From NCBI GenBank assembly GCA_026874595.1, contig CM049317.1, positions 57,088,618 through 57,152,617 on the forward strand: 64,000 nt of DNA. The letters are read 5' to 3'. The first letter of the stretch is position 1. Each line of letters begins with the position of its first letter. This stretch comes from Sipunculus nudus (lineage: Eukaryota; Annelida; Sipuncula; Golfingiida; Sipunculidae). The notes below the pieces were generated by a model. The model was not told the DNA's origin. It saw nothing but the letters and a program-made list of their open reading frames with translations, and searched no databases. Of this stretch, positions 1 through 13,183 are shown in pieces. The position numbers and the translations under genes were made by a program.

Positions 1-243
1 AGTGTTTGAATTACCTAAAATCTTGACCATCCGTCTTCAGTTGGATAATCAAATATAAAGCGTAGCAGTGAAACTCAAAGAATGATATATAAAGAACTTG
101 ATGAAAACAAATTTTGCTTAGCTTATTGTTCTTATTAATTTCAGAAGATGAATTTGCAAATGTATTGTTTTGCTTTAATGATCTATTATATGATTGTGAC
201 TTCATTTATATTTGCTATTTATACAAATTAACATTTTTCTGTT

Positions 244-308
<65 letters not shown>

Positions 309-458
309 AATGGATTGTTCATACATGATTCCCGATTACCTGGTAATTGTAACGTATAGTGATTAAAATAATTTACTGAAAAGTTTTTGTTTACATTTCT
401 TTTATCGTTCGTATTATTTGTGTCCTACAATATAAAGTATATACATATCATTCTTACA

Positions 459-521
<63 letters not shown>

Positions 522-647
522 GTATATTTATATATATACATGTATATATAAATATATATATTTCTGTATAATATATTGTATTTGTAATTGTGTATATATT
601 GATTGCTATGCGAAATTAAAACAAATGGAATCATATTAAATCTCTCT

Positions 648-690
<43 letters not shown>

Positions 691-1996
691 GACAATTTCA
701 TGCACAGTATTAAGATGAACTGGAGATTGCCTTTAAAATGTAAATCAAGATTTATTACATGTCTATTTAGATGTTTTCTGCTGAGTAATATACAAAAAGA
801 CCATATTTGAGTAAAATATTGTGATAGTAATATTGATCTTTTGAGTTAAGCTGTGCGAGCATATATTCCGCTCCGGCTTATCTTCTGCATGAGCTACCTG
901 AGATTATCTATCAGCATCTCAATTTATCTTTTAGTATTTATCCAGATTATCCCATGCAGTGCATCCTAAAAATACGATGAAATAAACTCGCCCGCGGAAA
1001 TGGTGGGAAGAGATATATCAGTCAATGTTTAAATGATTTTGATGATAAATTGATCGTATATCATTAATTCGATCAACTTATTTAAAGATGGTTGATACAA
1101 TCCTTGGTTGCCCATATTTGATATCTTCCCGTAAACATTTCTGTTAATTTTTCTTCTAGATTTTAAGTTATTTGTTCTCTGGATGACGGCGTTCATATTA
1201 CTGACGCTTAATTCTATATATAGTCATGGATCTATTACTCTGTTAGTTTGGTCGTAAAATAACAAGGGAATTACGAGCGCCATATTGTTTTATGTTAGTT
1301 TGTTTTTTATATTATATATAATGATATTCATTTGATACAAAGTCATATTCATGTATTGAATAACCGCTTCCTGGTTAAAACATTTACTGTTCAGATTAAA
1401 TTGAGATTTCGGACAAATTCTCTCAGAGATCATTTGATATTATACATTATACATGGCTCGATTTTTCATTTGATCTTTTCAACCTTTTCAACAATTATAC
1501 TACAGACAGGAAACTTTAGGTTAATCTGTTTTTTTAATATTTGGTACTACAAAGCAACTTGTAATATATAAGACATTAACAATCTAGCGAAATTACAAAT
1601 TTTAGTCGTCAAATTCAGCTTGAACCTCATTGGCTCCTGAACATTCTAATACAAAGTTATACGTTAGACATATCTTTCTCTTTATGGTGTATCGAATTGG
1701 CTTTAACGTTTTTAATTCTATTAACTTGTACAAACAGCACAAGAGTGTTAAAGAGTTTAATTTTCAATATTCATTAGTAAAGAAAGCAGTTAATATGCAT
1801 TTAAAATATAATACAATAACAAGACAAAGAAATAACCACATGAAACATCTTTATACATTGTAACCTACAATGTATTATTGTACCGAGCTGGTTGCGCTGA
1901 AATGTTTAGAAAATTTAAATATGAAGAAAGGGTAGCTATTCGTATAAATTAAAATGTAAATATTGTATGAAACATTGTAAAACCTTTTGGATTCGT

Positions 1997-2041
<45 letters not shown>

Positions 2042-2668
2042 CTTGCACAGCTGTGAATATATGATATAATGTCAATATTGGTGTTTGGTTCTCCCATTAA
2101 GATAATATTTAGGGCATGTTTTTTTTTCTACTACTATAACTGTGATAATCCTCTCGAAAGGAACTAAATGCATATATACCTTTATGAACTTCAATTTTCC
2201 AAACAAGCTGTTTCGTGGATTAAGGTGTAAGAGCTAGGACATTCAAAAAAGAAATGTTTTGCCTCCACATATGCATGGCCACAGGTATACATTTTGATTG
2301 GTTCGTTCAGTAGATTATGTGAGAATAGATCACCATTTCAGGTTCTCAATTTCAAACGTAATCTGCGGTGTAATATATTCATTTGACGTTGACCGCTAGA
2401 AGAATAAGACTGATGTTTTTATACCTGCATGAGACTGATGTATACATAGGTTCATTTCTTAAACAGCAGTGTTAATATCAGTAGAATTATGAACGGTGAT
2501 ACTTTACATGGAAGAAACACCAACGCAAACGTTTGACAGAACTTAAATAACACTTGTGAAAAATATTCTTAAGAGAGTCAATGTTCTTCGTATGAAAATT
2601 CTCAGTCACAGCTGAATATCTGTTTATCTGTTTAAAATCCCACACGTCCTTTTATATATGCATATACA

Positions 2669-2718
<50 letters not shown>

Positions 2719-3480
2719 TATATGTATATACATGTATATAATAAATAATATATATATACATATTTATAATCTTAAGGAATTTCATGTTTTGCAGATATAT
2801 AGGGAAATAATCTATATTTGTGATTTTTTGTAACCTAATATAAATATATATATAAACCGAGGCATGAAAAAAGGTATATGTATATATATTATATATATGT
2901 ATATATATCATATATATGTATATATATTCCCATATATTACACATTTAAACACCTATTTTGTGTTTTTTAAAAGATGTCGAAATAACTTGTTTTATTTGTA
3001 ATTTGTTCATTTGACTGTATAAAAGAAAGACAAATCATACTGAGTTTTAGATCATTATGTCCCTTATTAGTGATCAATTTTTGATGAGGCAATCATAATA
3101 AGGAGGAAAATTCAAAATACATGCGCACAGCATACATCGAATTAAGATGAACGTAAACATATCTGCTGATAAACTGAAGAATTATTCAATATATGAAGAA
3201 AAGAGAAACAAACATATTAAATTTCGATGGTTACAACTTCACCAATGAAAAAAAGGACCTTTTTGAATAGTAAAGTTTAGGTGTATCTATTAAGATGAAA
3301 CCAACTGTTTTCCTTTAAAACAGATGTATGTAGTTAGAGAAGGTTTATTGAAACAACATGAACCGATTAATACAAACTGCTTTGCGCATGAAGTACTAGT
3401 AATAAAGCCAGTGCTTCAGTTTACCGACGAATCCCTATGTATTTGTCATGGGTCTACGCATTATAAACATAAAACTACCA
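1..3480. other. intergenic AT-rich sequence
   Basis: Apart from the (TA)n tracts at 244-304, 462-560, 1999-2038 and 2673-2935 and a C/TC tract at 641-687, I see no gene, RNA or element. The open frames here are short, AT-driven and without family resemblance. Confidence 0.6.
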
Positions 3481-4430
3481 GTCTGTTTCTCACCGAATTA
3501 TTCGCATGACGTCCCTCTGATGGTAAAATCCAGTCCTCGTCGAGAGGTATTAATAATTCTCACAGTCGGTCTTGGATAATAGAATCGGCTTTTTTGTGAT
3601 GGCATATATTGACATATAATCCGGGGGAAGAAATTCCGAGGAAAAAGTATTTCTATACAGTATCCGTGCGCGGCTAGGACACAGAGTTTGTTTTGTGGCA
3701 GTTGACTCTCTATGGCGACGGGAAGAACAGGCCTGCTTTGGGTGCGTGGAGGAGCGGTTAGTATGGTATTTATAGGCGAGGAGAGAGACCAATTCACACA
3801 TTTTACGCGAAATTTATGGCTCCGGCGCAGTAGGCCTGCTTATGATATATATTTGCGGACGCATTTTGTTAGAGTGACAGAATTTACGGTGCTATAAATC
3901 AGAAGGCTAGGCGGGAGAGCGAGTGAATTTATGTGTAGAGGTGGCCCTCAGAAAGCTGCAACGTCAGACCTTGGGCTCACCCTTGGGTCAACATGGGGCG
4001 GGGGGCACCTAAATTTCCCCTTGCGATTATGTGATCCTTGTTGATTTACGCAACTCAACCCGTCACATATTTCACTGAGCTATCCGACCGTAGGCGCACA
4101 AACTTGACCTAGGATACAACACTCCAGGTGATGAGCTAGGGACCGTTCTTCCAGACCGCTTTGGCCTTTTCTTAACTCCCCACGCTTGGCTGAGGACTGT
4201 TTCCCCCCTGCCCCTCTGCGTCCCCCGGGCAGCCAGCGGTCTCACCCGTTCCCCTAAATCAGAATGCCAACATAAAGTGGTCGCCCACCAGTCCGTCTCA
4301 AATGTATGGGGGCATAAGGTCTATTGAGACATAAGGAGCCTTGGGTGAGAGCCCTGAGTTGTTTCTGTTGCATATTTCCCGTAAAGGCTGGCGTGTCTGG
4401 CGCTCAAATAAATATTCGTCCCATCATGCA
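3480..4430. other. GC-richer intergenic island, part repeat-like
   Basis: 3660-3900 is non-repetitive, with several TTTATGG/TTTATAGG-type motifs recalling caudal and posterior-Hox sites and two AGGCCTGCTT copies (about 3730 and 3832). From 3930 to 4290 the texture changes. On the minus strand near 4090 it has an A-box-like GATAGCTCAGTG, followed by a weak B-box-like GGGTTGAGTTGC, suggesting a worn tRNA-derived SINE. No coding call is warranted. Confidence 0.3.
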
Positions 4431-4838
4431 TTATAAGACATTGCTTTATGAAGTGTAAATGCAAGTACTTATTATTAACATCTTAATCATAGACAAGCCA
4501 TACATTAACAAATTAACTAGTCTGGGTTTCTTTATATAACGGATCAATATTAGTTACAGATCAATCTCTGAAGATTTAGATACACGAGACAGACGATATT
4601 ATAAACGATATACATGAGTAAGGCGATATATATTATTTGGAACTTGAAATCATTACACGATATAAATATACCTTTTATTCGCAGTTTTTTTTTTTGTGTA
4701 TCTGTCTATATTTATACAGATACACACACATATATGTATGTGTGTGCAATGAAATTCTACATATTTGTGTATGTATGTATTTATGTATATAAGTAGGTAA
4801 AACGTTTGAGTGCATAATGTGAGTTCGATAGACTAACT

Positions 4839-4931
4839 TATGTATGTATGTATGTATGTATGTATGTATGTATGTATGTATGTATGTATGTATGTATGTA
4901 TGTATGTATGTATGTATGTATGTATGTATGT
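4839..4931. repeat. (TATG)n microsatellite
   Basis: About 23 near-perfect TATG/ATGT units. TGCATAATGTG occurs on both sides (4811 and 4931), so the array sits between short direct repeats. Confidence 0.9.
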
Positions 4932-5037
4932 GCATAATGTGTGTAAGATACATAGTTCATTCCTGAAGTATATGCGGTTGAAACAATAAGTCTCTGTAAC
5001 TTAAAACTTTTCTGTAGATGTAAAGTAGCAAATAATA

Positions 5038-5072
<35 letters not shown>

Positions 5073-5735
5073 GGAGTTATTCATATATTTATTTATAAAT
5101 ATGCCCATACATATGCAAATATGTACAGCTATGGTTACAAAATGGTAGACGTCATCACTAATATATATAGTGAATAAATATAGGCATGCGTTCACGTGCT
5201 CACCGGCATAACAAGCATAGACACAGTGACATATTCATAACATTTTCTCTGGCCTATACCGAAGATGCAACAAAGATCTTGAATCCACACCTTGGGTGGA
5301 GGAATTGTATCATTTCCCATCACTCAGTCGGTTGCAAAAGTAGCGTATGCACTAAAATAAAACGTTACAAATTTTTGGAAATTTACTTGTAGCCTTTTGA
5401 ACCAGTTGTTTAAGATTTATTTTCAGCTGGTGGATGGAACACGTTGAGATAATGAGTTAATCTGGTCTTTGTGGCGTATGACGCCCAAATTAGCAAGCCA
5501 GTTGTCAGGAAAACAATACACGGACCGGAACATTATGATTAATATTGCAGAATGGGTGATCGGAATGAGCTCAAGATGAAAAAGATGTTGCTAAATAAGT
5601 TGCTGGAACTGATGAGATGCAAAACTACTCCAGACACAGATGAGGGAATCATCCTTAATTATATACTATAGTATATCCGCCTGTGACTACACAAATATAG
5701 AGCGCTAAAATGTGCGTATATAAACTAAAATAACC

Positions 5736-5777
5736 TCAGAGAGAGAGAGAGAGAGAGGGGGGGAGGGGAAGAGAGAT
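5736..5777. repeat. (GA)n and G-rich tract
   Basis: A simple GA repeat passing into a G-run and GGGAAGAGAG. Confidence 0.8.
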
Positions 5778-6486
5778 AACTGCGTGGGAGTCAAGCTGTG
5801 TAAAAACACATTAAGGAAACTGTCTTCAAGCAATATACTGTGAGAACTGGCACATTTGTTCATATGAATTCAATTTGATTTACTAAGCCTTTGGGCTTCC
5901 AAAATCATGTTAATTTCTTGTCAATCTAATGTTAATTCATAACAATTTCCTCTTCAAATCAAAACTAATTATAATTTATTAATTTAGAAATGATGTCAGG
6001 TCCGACGATAAAACCTGCATTTCGATACATTGTATCAAAATCACATATGAGTTTGATTAGCAATGTTGAATATAACATTATGCCATATAATAAAAATATA
6101 TAGTTCAATATTTTTAAATAGAGTTATGTGGGGATTGTTTTTATTTATATAGTGACTTCATTTCATCTTTTCAGTTTCAAGCTTAGTTTTTGGATATTTC
6201 ACGAAAAAATCACTTAAGTGCATCAAGGAAATATTAAAAGTAATTAAAACCTTTTGAATAGTTAGACAAAATGACAATAAATAATATTAAAAACCGTATA
6301 AAGAAAAAAGAACAAGAGAAAATAGAAAATGACATAATTCCTATTAAGGATATATAAGACAGCAAAACCTCAGGTAACTTTGTAATAATTATCACAATAA
6401 TATTTTGCTTTGCAACACGCCTTTATAATAAAAGCATGACGTAACATCAGGGTTAAATCATTATGAATACATAGATGTGTGCCATA

Positions 6487-6530
<44 letters not shown>

Positions 6531-6535
<5 letters not shown>

Positions 6536-6962
6536 TGTGGTTGGCTTCATATTCGCGAGGCTGAAATTTCTCGATTTCTCTATTTTTAATGTTTCGCGAG
6601 GGTTTCATTTTCGCGATCTCACAAGAACCTATATCAAATCTTTGATAAAGCCATATATTTATGTGTATTATAAAATGAGAATAAGTCATGAGTTGGTTAT
6701 ATTCTTCTCATATGACGATGGGCCCGTACACACAGCAAAGGTAGTTTAATTTAAATTTAAGGGAACGTTTTCCCTATACCTGCATGGATGTAACTTATTA
6801 TAAAATTTCTCACTGTTCTAAACTTATCCCATACAAGTATTGACTACACTAAATAAGAAGGATTTTTTGCCAATTTTTCCAGAGGGTTTCATTTTCGCGA
6901 TTATTTCCAATTTATATCGCGAAATTAAAACCCTCGCAAACAAAAAATTCAACCACAGTATA
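6531..6962. mobile_element. MITE with 13-bp perfect terminal inverted repeats
   Basis: TATACTGTGGTTG at 6531-6543 is matched exactly in inverse by CAACCACAGTATA at 6950-6962. The element is about 430 bp, has no transposase, and has repeated GAGGGTTTCATTTTCGCG blocks near both ends (6597 and 6882). TA flanks suggest Tc1/mariner-type insertion into a (TA)n tract, though the TA background makes the duplication uncertain. Confidence 0.7.
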
Positions 6963-7689
6963 TATTCGGACATGTTTGTATATTGTGAATAAACGGGAAC
7001 CATCATGAATAAACATTTGCAAAGGCAGATATTAAGAATGTACAGATTTGAATATCAATCACCATACTTCGTGACTGGTGGAGATTTTACGACAGATTGG
7101 TATTTATAACACATAAATTTAAACAGTAGGCGTTAGACAGGTTTGTTAATTTCAAGTAAATGATCCCTAATGGACAAAAATAGGTTTGCTCATCAAGTTC
7201 AGTGCATGCGCCCAGCGAGACTCCCACGATATTTCTTTCCCCGAACTTCTCCTCTTAGAATAGATATGACGTAATTGCTAACATTTGCAGTGTTATAAAA
7301 TCGGTATACCACAAAAGCGTGTCTCTGCTCCAATAAAAAATGTGATCATTCGACCATCGATTACAACGACACTCACATCCACGTGAAATAAGGTACGGTA
7401 TTTGATGGACATGAACACACATACACAATTAGGTTACCTGAATGAAAACCTGGACGTTTTTCCAGTCAAGGAAGAGTCATAGAATTTGAGAAAAAAGTCT
7501 GAAATCGGGGAATTTGATTGGCTCAAAAGATTAATGTTATATGTTGTCTCATGTGCAAAAAGGATTGTCAATTACGGAAAGATTGGCTATAAGGTGGCTT
7601 TTTTAGTGTTAGAATAGGGTGATATAATGATCTGAGAAATTTGAAAATTCATAATGGAAAGTTTAAGTAAAATTGGAGAATTTTTGGCT

Positions 7690-7927
7690 CCGTCCGTTTG
7701 TGTGTGTTCGTGTGATTGCTCCGAACATAACTCACGCAGCCACGACGGGAATCCAGGACACCTCCGGAATGGACCAGTGAAGAATCGATTAGATTTTGGT
7801 GTGGGTCCGACTTATGAACCGGGCCCAGGAGAGGACTTCGAGGAATATTCTCAAAAGTACAGTCACTTATGCACGAATGAATTTGAGAATAAGGGCCGAA
7901 TAAGTGAATTCAAACACGGGTTGCGAT
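7690..7927 (+). repeat. dispersed repeat, copy A (partner at 51284)
   Basis: About 230 bp align with 51284-51511 in the same orientation. Shared blocks include CGATTAGATTTTGGTG, CACTTATGCACGAATGAAT and CGAATAAGTGAA. A shared frame reads KNRLDFG and HLCTNE in both. I do not recognise the family. There are no flanking inverted repeats. Confidence 0.65.
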
Positions 7928-8670
7928 GAACGTGGGAGTATGGCCCAAATATGTTAATGTAAACACGTTTTGAGGAGCATCCCACAATAAGGACGGCCCA
8001 CATGGCCGAGGCCTGCATCCCTGAGATTTCATATTTCTAGTATTGTCATGAAATGAAATAAACCATGCCTTCAAGTAGCTCGTACGCCCTGATGTGCCTT
8101 ACTTCTGTTATTGACTACCATTCAGTTCATTATATGAAGTATCAATAAATTTATCATTTGTTAATTTGACAATACGCGTACGGATTGCATGCTGCTGACT
8201 TTATTCGGCTGGTTATTTGGTTAAGTGCGCAGATTTGATCTTATACATGCTGTACCTTAAGGTACACCATATTATTGGAAAAAAAAATCCAGTTTGAAAG
8301 AAAATTGAAGCGCCAAAGACACCTTTCATTCCCCCATAAAAGGATTTTGAGTAAGCAATATCATGACTTATATAAAAACGGACTGACTGACTGAAGGTGT
8401 ATGAAGCCCTCCGAGCGCTTCAGTTGCAACGGTCTGAGACCCGTCCCCTTTGCGCAAACGCAAACACACATATATTTATGTAATATTAAAATAAAATAAT
8501 GTTAAAATGATGACAAAGGATTTATGTTATGGAATTACTGGTAAGTTTTAAAGTGATAATTAGAATTTAACATTATGTGACACCGTTACACCGAAGAATT
8601 AAAGAATTAATAGAAACGTTTAAACAAATTCTTCCCATAGAGTATTTATTTGATAAGTGATCATAAATCA

Positions 8671-8734
8671 TAATTTATGCTAGTGTTCGTTAATTGTGTA
8701 ATTAATTTATGCTAGCTTTCGTTAATTGTGAAAT
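8671..8734. repeat. tandem duplication of a 32-bp unit with homeodomain-type sites
   Basis: Two adjacent 32-bp copies (8671-8702, 8703-8734) differ at only a few positions. Each carries TAATTTATG and GTTAATTG, motifs typical of homeodomain and caudal binding. Confidence 0.6.
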
Positions 8735-8999
8735 AACCTGTATTAATTCCTGCAATCTTTGCCTAAACCAGTCGATTATTCAAGGTATATAGATACTACT
8801 GCATGTATATGATGGACACGTTATATTCAGTATATTTAAAATACAGTGAGGACATTGTTCAATATATACTCATCTTAGCGGGAAAACAGGAGCAAGGGAA
8901 GCGGAGTAATTTAAAACTCCCACAAATCTCATATCAGTCGCGCCCCAAAGCTTCTAATGAGAATACATGTGTATACATTAATATCATCTTTTTACTGGA

Positions 9000-9440
9000 G
9001 TGTTAACATAACATATAATTAATATCCTGGGTCTTATCGCGGAAATCCTTTGCGGCGTTGGCTTATGATTGTGTATCAAATCTAAGGACACTTGAATTAG
9101 GCTCGTGACTCTCTGCGGCCAGATAATTCGGTGACACCAGTGTTATCAGAAAAGATAAGATCTCCTAGCTAACCGCATCGGTTACCGCGAGGAACTATGT
9201 ATATAGAGAGGCAACCCTCGCATATAGTGCTATCGTTGTTAAACGTCTCGGTTTTTCTGTCCAGTGGTCCAGGGGTATATCTCTTGGCCACCTTCAGGAC
9301 TGCAACTTTGGCGTTGGCTGTTGGCTTTATTTTATGTTGACAATAAATTTCCGACTGTAAGTACCGAGTGCCGGCGGTTTGCGGTTCCAGATGGGAGTTA
9401 ATTAGTTAATTAACTAACCGGATGTCACATGTAACTAAAT
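9000..9440. other. GC-richer intergenic island
   Basis: Non-repetitive sequence with no coding frame of note. It ends in a homeodomain-site-rich segment: TTAGTTAATTAACTAA at 9402-9417 is a perfect 16-bp palindrome with overlapping TAAT cores. It may be a regulatory element of the Hox4-Hox5 spacer; inference only. Confidence 0.25.
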
Positions 9441-12174
9441 ATATTAATAATTTGAAAGTGGGCATAGGCAGATGTTATCAGAAACCTGATAAATAGGCTT
9501 GATATCAGAGTATCAATTGAATTGTCCCGCTCAAATCTGCTTTCCAGGAGAAGCAGCTATATGGAAACATTAAAATGTATATAGTGATGTAAAAACGTGA
9601 TCATTGCTGTAAATATGGACAATATATGATATTGTGGCCAATTGTACACTGTATTCTGCGTTTTAAACTTTACAAGAGAAATATCTGTATATTATCCTTG
9701 GGCAGATGTACAATAGACTCCTTTTGGACTAGGTCAAACTGTCTGCTTTATATTATAAAGCTATATCCACTAAACTGCTTCCACATGAAAGTTAGCGTCA
9801 TATCGACCCTCTGGCATTACGACAAGATTACTGGCGCCAGAAAGTCTTTACATCTTAGTCTGAGGAACGCATTATAAGGCCTAATGAAGATGCAAATATT
9901 TTCGTCATTTATGACAACGCTGGCCTACAGCATAACATAATCAACATAAACCAGACCAATCATTAGCATTTTATATGAATTTTCTAATAATACATAAAAT
10001 GAGCAAGAAAGGTTCCGTTTTAACCCAGCACATTGGTAAACTCTTCGGCATGTTTGTTGAATTTATGACCGCATGACACAAGCATGGCTCACACGGGTTA
10101 CAGGACGCAGGCAGCATGCAGGCGATACAGGAAATGACCTGTGTCCATGGAGACGGTGTTTCAGTTTGGGTTGTAAGCTCACATGTGTACTATTATGTTA
10201 ATTCACAATTCTTAGCATAATATTGAGATAACCACAATATAAATGCAACCTGATGCAAGACCACTGCGATACATTCCTCGGTATTACTTGTATCACGACT
10301 CGAGTAGGATTACCAGCCCATTTATCCGATTGCCTACTAAGTCGGGTTGTCAGGGCTACATGAAAGTCTGCTTTGTGCGGGTGGACACGTTATAAACGGT
10401 TTGTGCCGTCGCTGTACTGGTGCCCCTGTTTATATGATACAGTAAAAAAAAGTATTATACATGTACAATCAGTCTTAAAGAAAAACAGTTAATGGAAATT
10501 CATTATACTTAGATATGTCTAGATATTCTTTGGAAATCAACAGTATATGAATCGAAATGCTGATTATTGAACAGTCTGGGTGGATGCGATGAGAGGTCCT
10601 CAATATTAGCCCGAGTTCGTTAACGTATATACATTTTGCTTTTAAGATTCAACAAATATATATTCACGCAGATATATTTAAATTATTTTTTTTAAATTTT
10701 ACGAAACATAACATGGTTATAGCAGGATGGGGCATTAAGCATCATATTGGAAGTGGACTTTAAACAAATATAATAAATACGACTTTGTAAGTGTTAACAT
10801 TACCTAAAGAGGCAATGTTAACTATAGGGAATGTACCAGTGCAAAAATGAGCTTTACACATAATAAAGAGTATAGACAAATCGGACTTTGTAAATGCTCA
10901 CTTAAAACTGTCCACACTTTATACTAGTAGTTAATAATTATGGTAATGCATTACGGAGCTATGAATAAACGCCTCGTTATATAACGTTATATCACATTGT
11001 TGATGCAAATCGATACGTTCTTGTAACATAGGGCTCGCGACTGTATTGTCAATAAGTATAGTAAATTGTATCATTGAGGCATGCATACTTATTACAACTT
11101 ATTTGAAAAGTTTCGTGTTTTGTATAGTATGGTTGTCAGCATGTATATAAGGAAAAAACATTTGAATCGGGAGCGTGTAGGCCCAACAGTATTTTATGTG
11201 GCACAATTTCTCAAATTTTATGTGAAATATTACTATGCCAGCTTCAAAGGTCAGTAACATCAAATGACTGTTTTTACATATTTTATATCAAGCATAATTC
11301 ATATAGTAGAAAAGTAGTCCGAGACCACATATACATGCACCTTCGCCAAGTTTTTATTAAAAGGAAATTTGTATTAAGGCAAACGCATAAGAAGGACTCC
11401 ACAGCTGCATCACAGTTCATTGTGGAATGCCGTGGTTTCTGCCACTTCGTTCACACGTGGCTGCATGGTCATAATCAATGTTTATCGACCACGCAAAATA
11501 GTTGAACAAAATTGAATAAATTGAAAATATGCACACAGACAATATATGGAATCAACAAACCGACCAACGGTGATTAAAAATCTCCTAGCGGAAATATCCT
11601 TCTATAATTTGATGATTTAGGCGTGGTCCCACAAAGCGTTATCCCGTTTCAAACTTTGACGTTACAGGGCTCCTTTCCTCCAAACTCTCTCTCTGCAAAT
11701 AAATTCTCGCCTGGACCCTGTACTCCGAGTCCTTTCATGTCCCATCTTGGTGTCCTTGTTGAACCCTGACAGGTGTTATATCTCCCCGCCCATGGGGGCT
11801 GCCATTTTGGGTACACACTAAAACCTGGATGTCATAGGTAGTATGATGAAATTATGGGTATACCACTAGTAATATTAACAGGAAACACTTAATATTCAGC
11901 TTTGAAACAAGAAATTTGCACACAATGAAACATGAAATATATTTTCAATAAGTATTGTGTATTGATTTTAGTGTATTGCAAAACGTATTGCATTTGAATA
12001 AACCGAATAATATGCAAGATCTTGTACACATACATATTCTTATGCCTAGCGTCTTATCCCTATTGATGTAAAGCCAAGCTCGGTATACGTTCTGCAATAA
12101 AACATGAATATTATGGTATCTAATTGTTATAAAACATGATGAAAACTTTGTACAAATGTTAAAAACATTTTACA
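9441..12174. other. intergenic sequence without recognisable features
   Basis: AT-rich to mixed sequence. 10060-10440 is GC-richer and unique-looking. Short open frames (for example 9626-9877) have no family resemblance. I see no RNA gene. Confidence 0.5.
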
Positions 12175-12324
12175 TACAGTGAAACCTGTGTAATAAGACC
12201 ACCTATGGAGGTCTTATTAGATAGGTCAGTTGTAATAATGTGAACGCTTTTGGTTCGCTCAAGGGTGGTCTAAATAGACAGGTGGTCTTTTTAGACAGAT
12301 CGTCTTTCAGAAGGTTCCACTGTA
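12175..12324. mobile_element. 150-bp MITE, Tc1/mariner type
   Basis: TACAGTGAAACCT at the left and AGGTTCCACTGTA at the right are inverted repeats with one mismatch, bounded by TA on both sides. CAGTGGAACCT-type ends are frequent in animal TA-inserting MITEs. The interior has a hairpin, AATAAGACC...GGTCTTATT, near 12200. Confidence 0.75.
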
Positions 12325-12349
12325 TTTTTAAGTATCTATTGTTTCATGT

Positions 12350-13118
12350 ATCTGTTTATAATGCGCAGGACATGTGCCTGGCATTCTGATTCGTGTTAGG
12401 CACAAGCCCTGTGCGTTGCTATGGGAACCGCACTTGTTGAACTCTGGCTTGCCCGCAGATTGTGGGGACACGGCGTGTTCGTTGTGGTCCAAACTGTTCG
12501 AGTTTGTTTTTTAGAAGGTTCCGGACAAGAAGCTTCTGGACTTCGGGTGAAAGGCTATAAATAGGGGCTGTGTTTGGAGCCCGGAAAAAGAAAAATACCA
12601 GCGGGCACTAAAGGGTGCGACTTTCTCACCAGTCTTGGGACCTACTCCGATAATTGCATAGTTAAAGATATTATATGGACTTTAAACAGATTTTATTAAG
12701 ATTGTCTTCAGTTTGCCTTTGGAATTTTACCTGAACTTCACTTCTGAATTACAACAGATTGTCTTCGAGATTTAATTGGACTATTCACCGGGAATATTTA
12801 CTTGAACTGCTCACGTGGATTATTTGTGCAGAAAGACTCTGGACTCTGACAGTTGTTGTACCCAGGAATCAAAGCCTAGGATCCGGACTCTGGTGATGTA
12901 CATTTTTTTATTATTGTTATGTCTTAAATACTGTGTAATTGTATTGATTTAGTGTATTGTAATGTTAGAATTGTTCTAAGAATAAATGATAATTATTTGT
13001 TAACAAAAAAACACTGACTTCTTTATTCCCCTAGATATTTCACGCTGCCTAGTGTTGTCTCCATAACAAGGGTTTGTGCTCGCCACGATATCGTGATCTG
13101 TTATTATTAGGTCCTATA
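12350..13118 (+). mobile_element. LTR-like segment, possible solo LTR
   Basis: A promoter-like CTATAAATAGGGG at 12555-12567 is followed about 420 bp later by AATAAA at 12981-12986 and a short tail ending CCTATAACA against a (TA)n tract. TATA box, transcribed stretch and polyA signal without a reading frame is the layout of an LTR. I cannot fix both ends or a target duplication. A non-coding RNA gene is the alternative. Confidence 0.35.
12555..12567 (+). promoter_or_regulatory. TATA box of the LTR-like segment
   Basis: CTATAAATAGGGG fits a strong TATA consensus; a start would be expected near 12585-12590. Confidence 0.4.
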
Positions 13119-13119
13119 A

Positions 13120-13122
<3 letters not shown>

Positions 13123-13178
<56 letters not shown>
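13123..13178. repeat. (TA)n microsatellite
   Basis: About 28 TA units directly after the LTR-like segment. Confidence 0.9.

Positions 13179-13183
<5 letters not shown>

Noticed and set aside
425-634. Open frames rich in YIYIYI on either strand
   Set aside because: Translations of (TA)n tracts; no coding evidence. The same applies to all such frames in the window.
4839-4931. CRISPR-like array
   Set aside because: A 4-bp microsatellite without spacers, in an animal genome.
8375-8460. SINE tail related to 30500
   Set aside because: The likeness is mostly a CTGACTGACTGA simple repeat; too weak to call.
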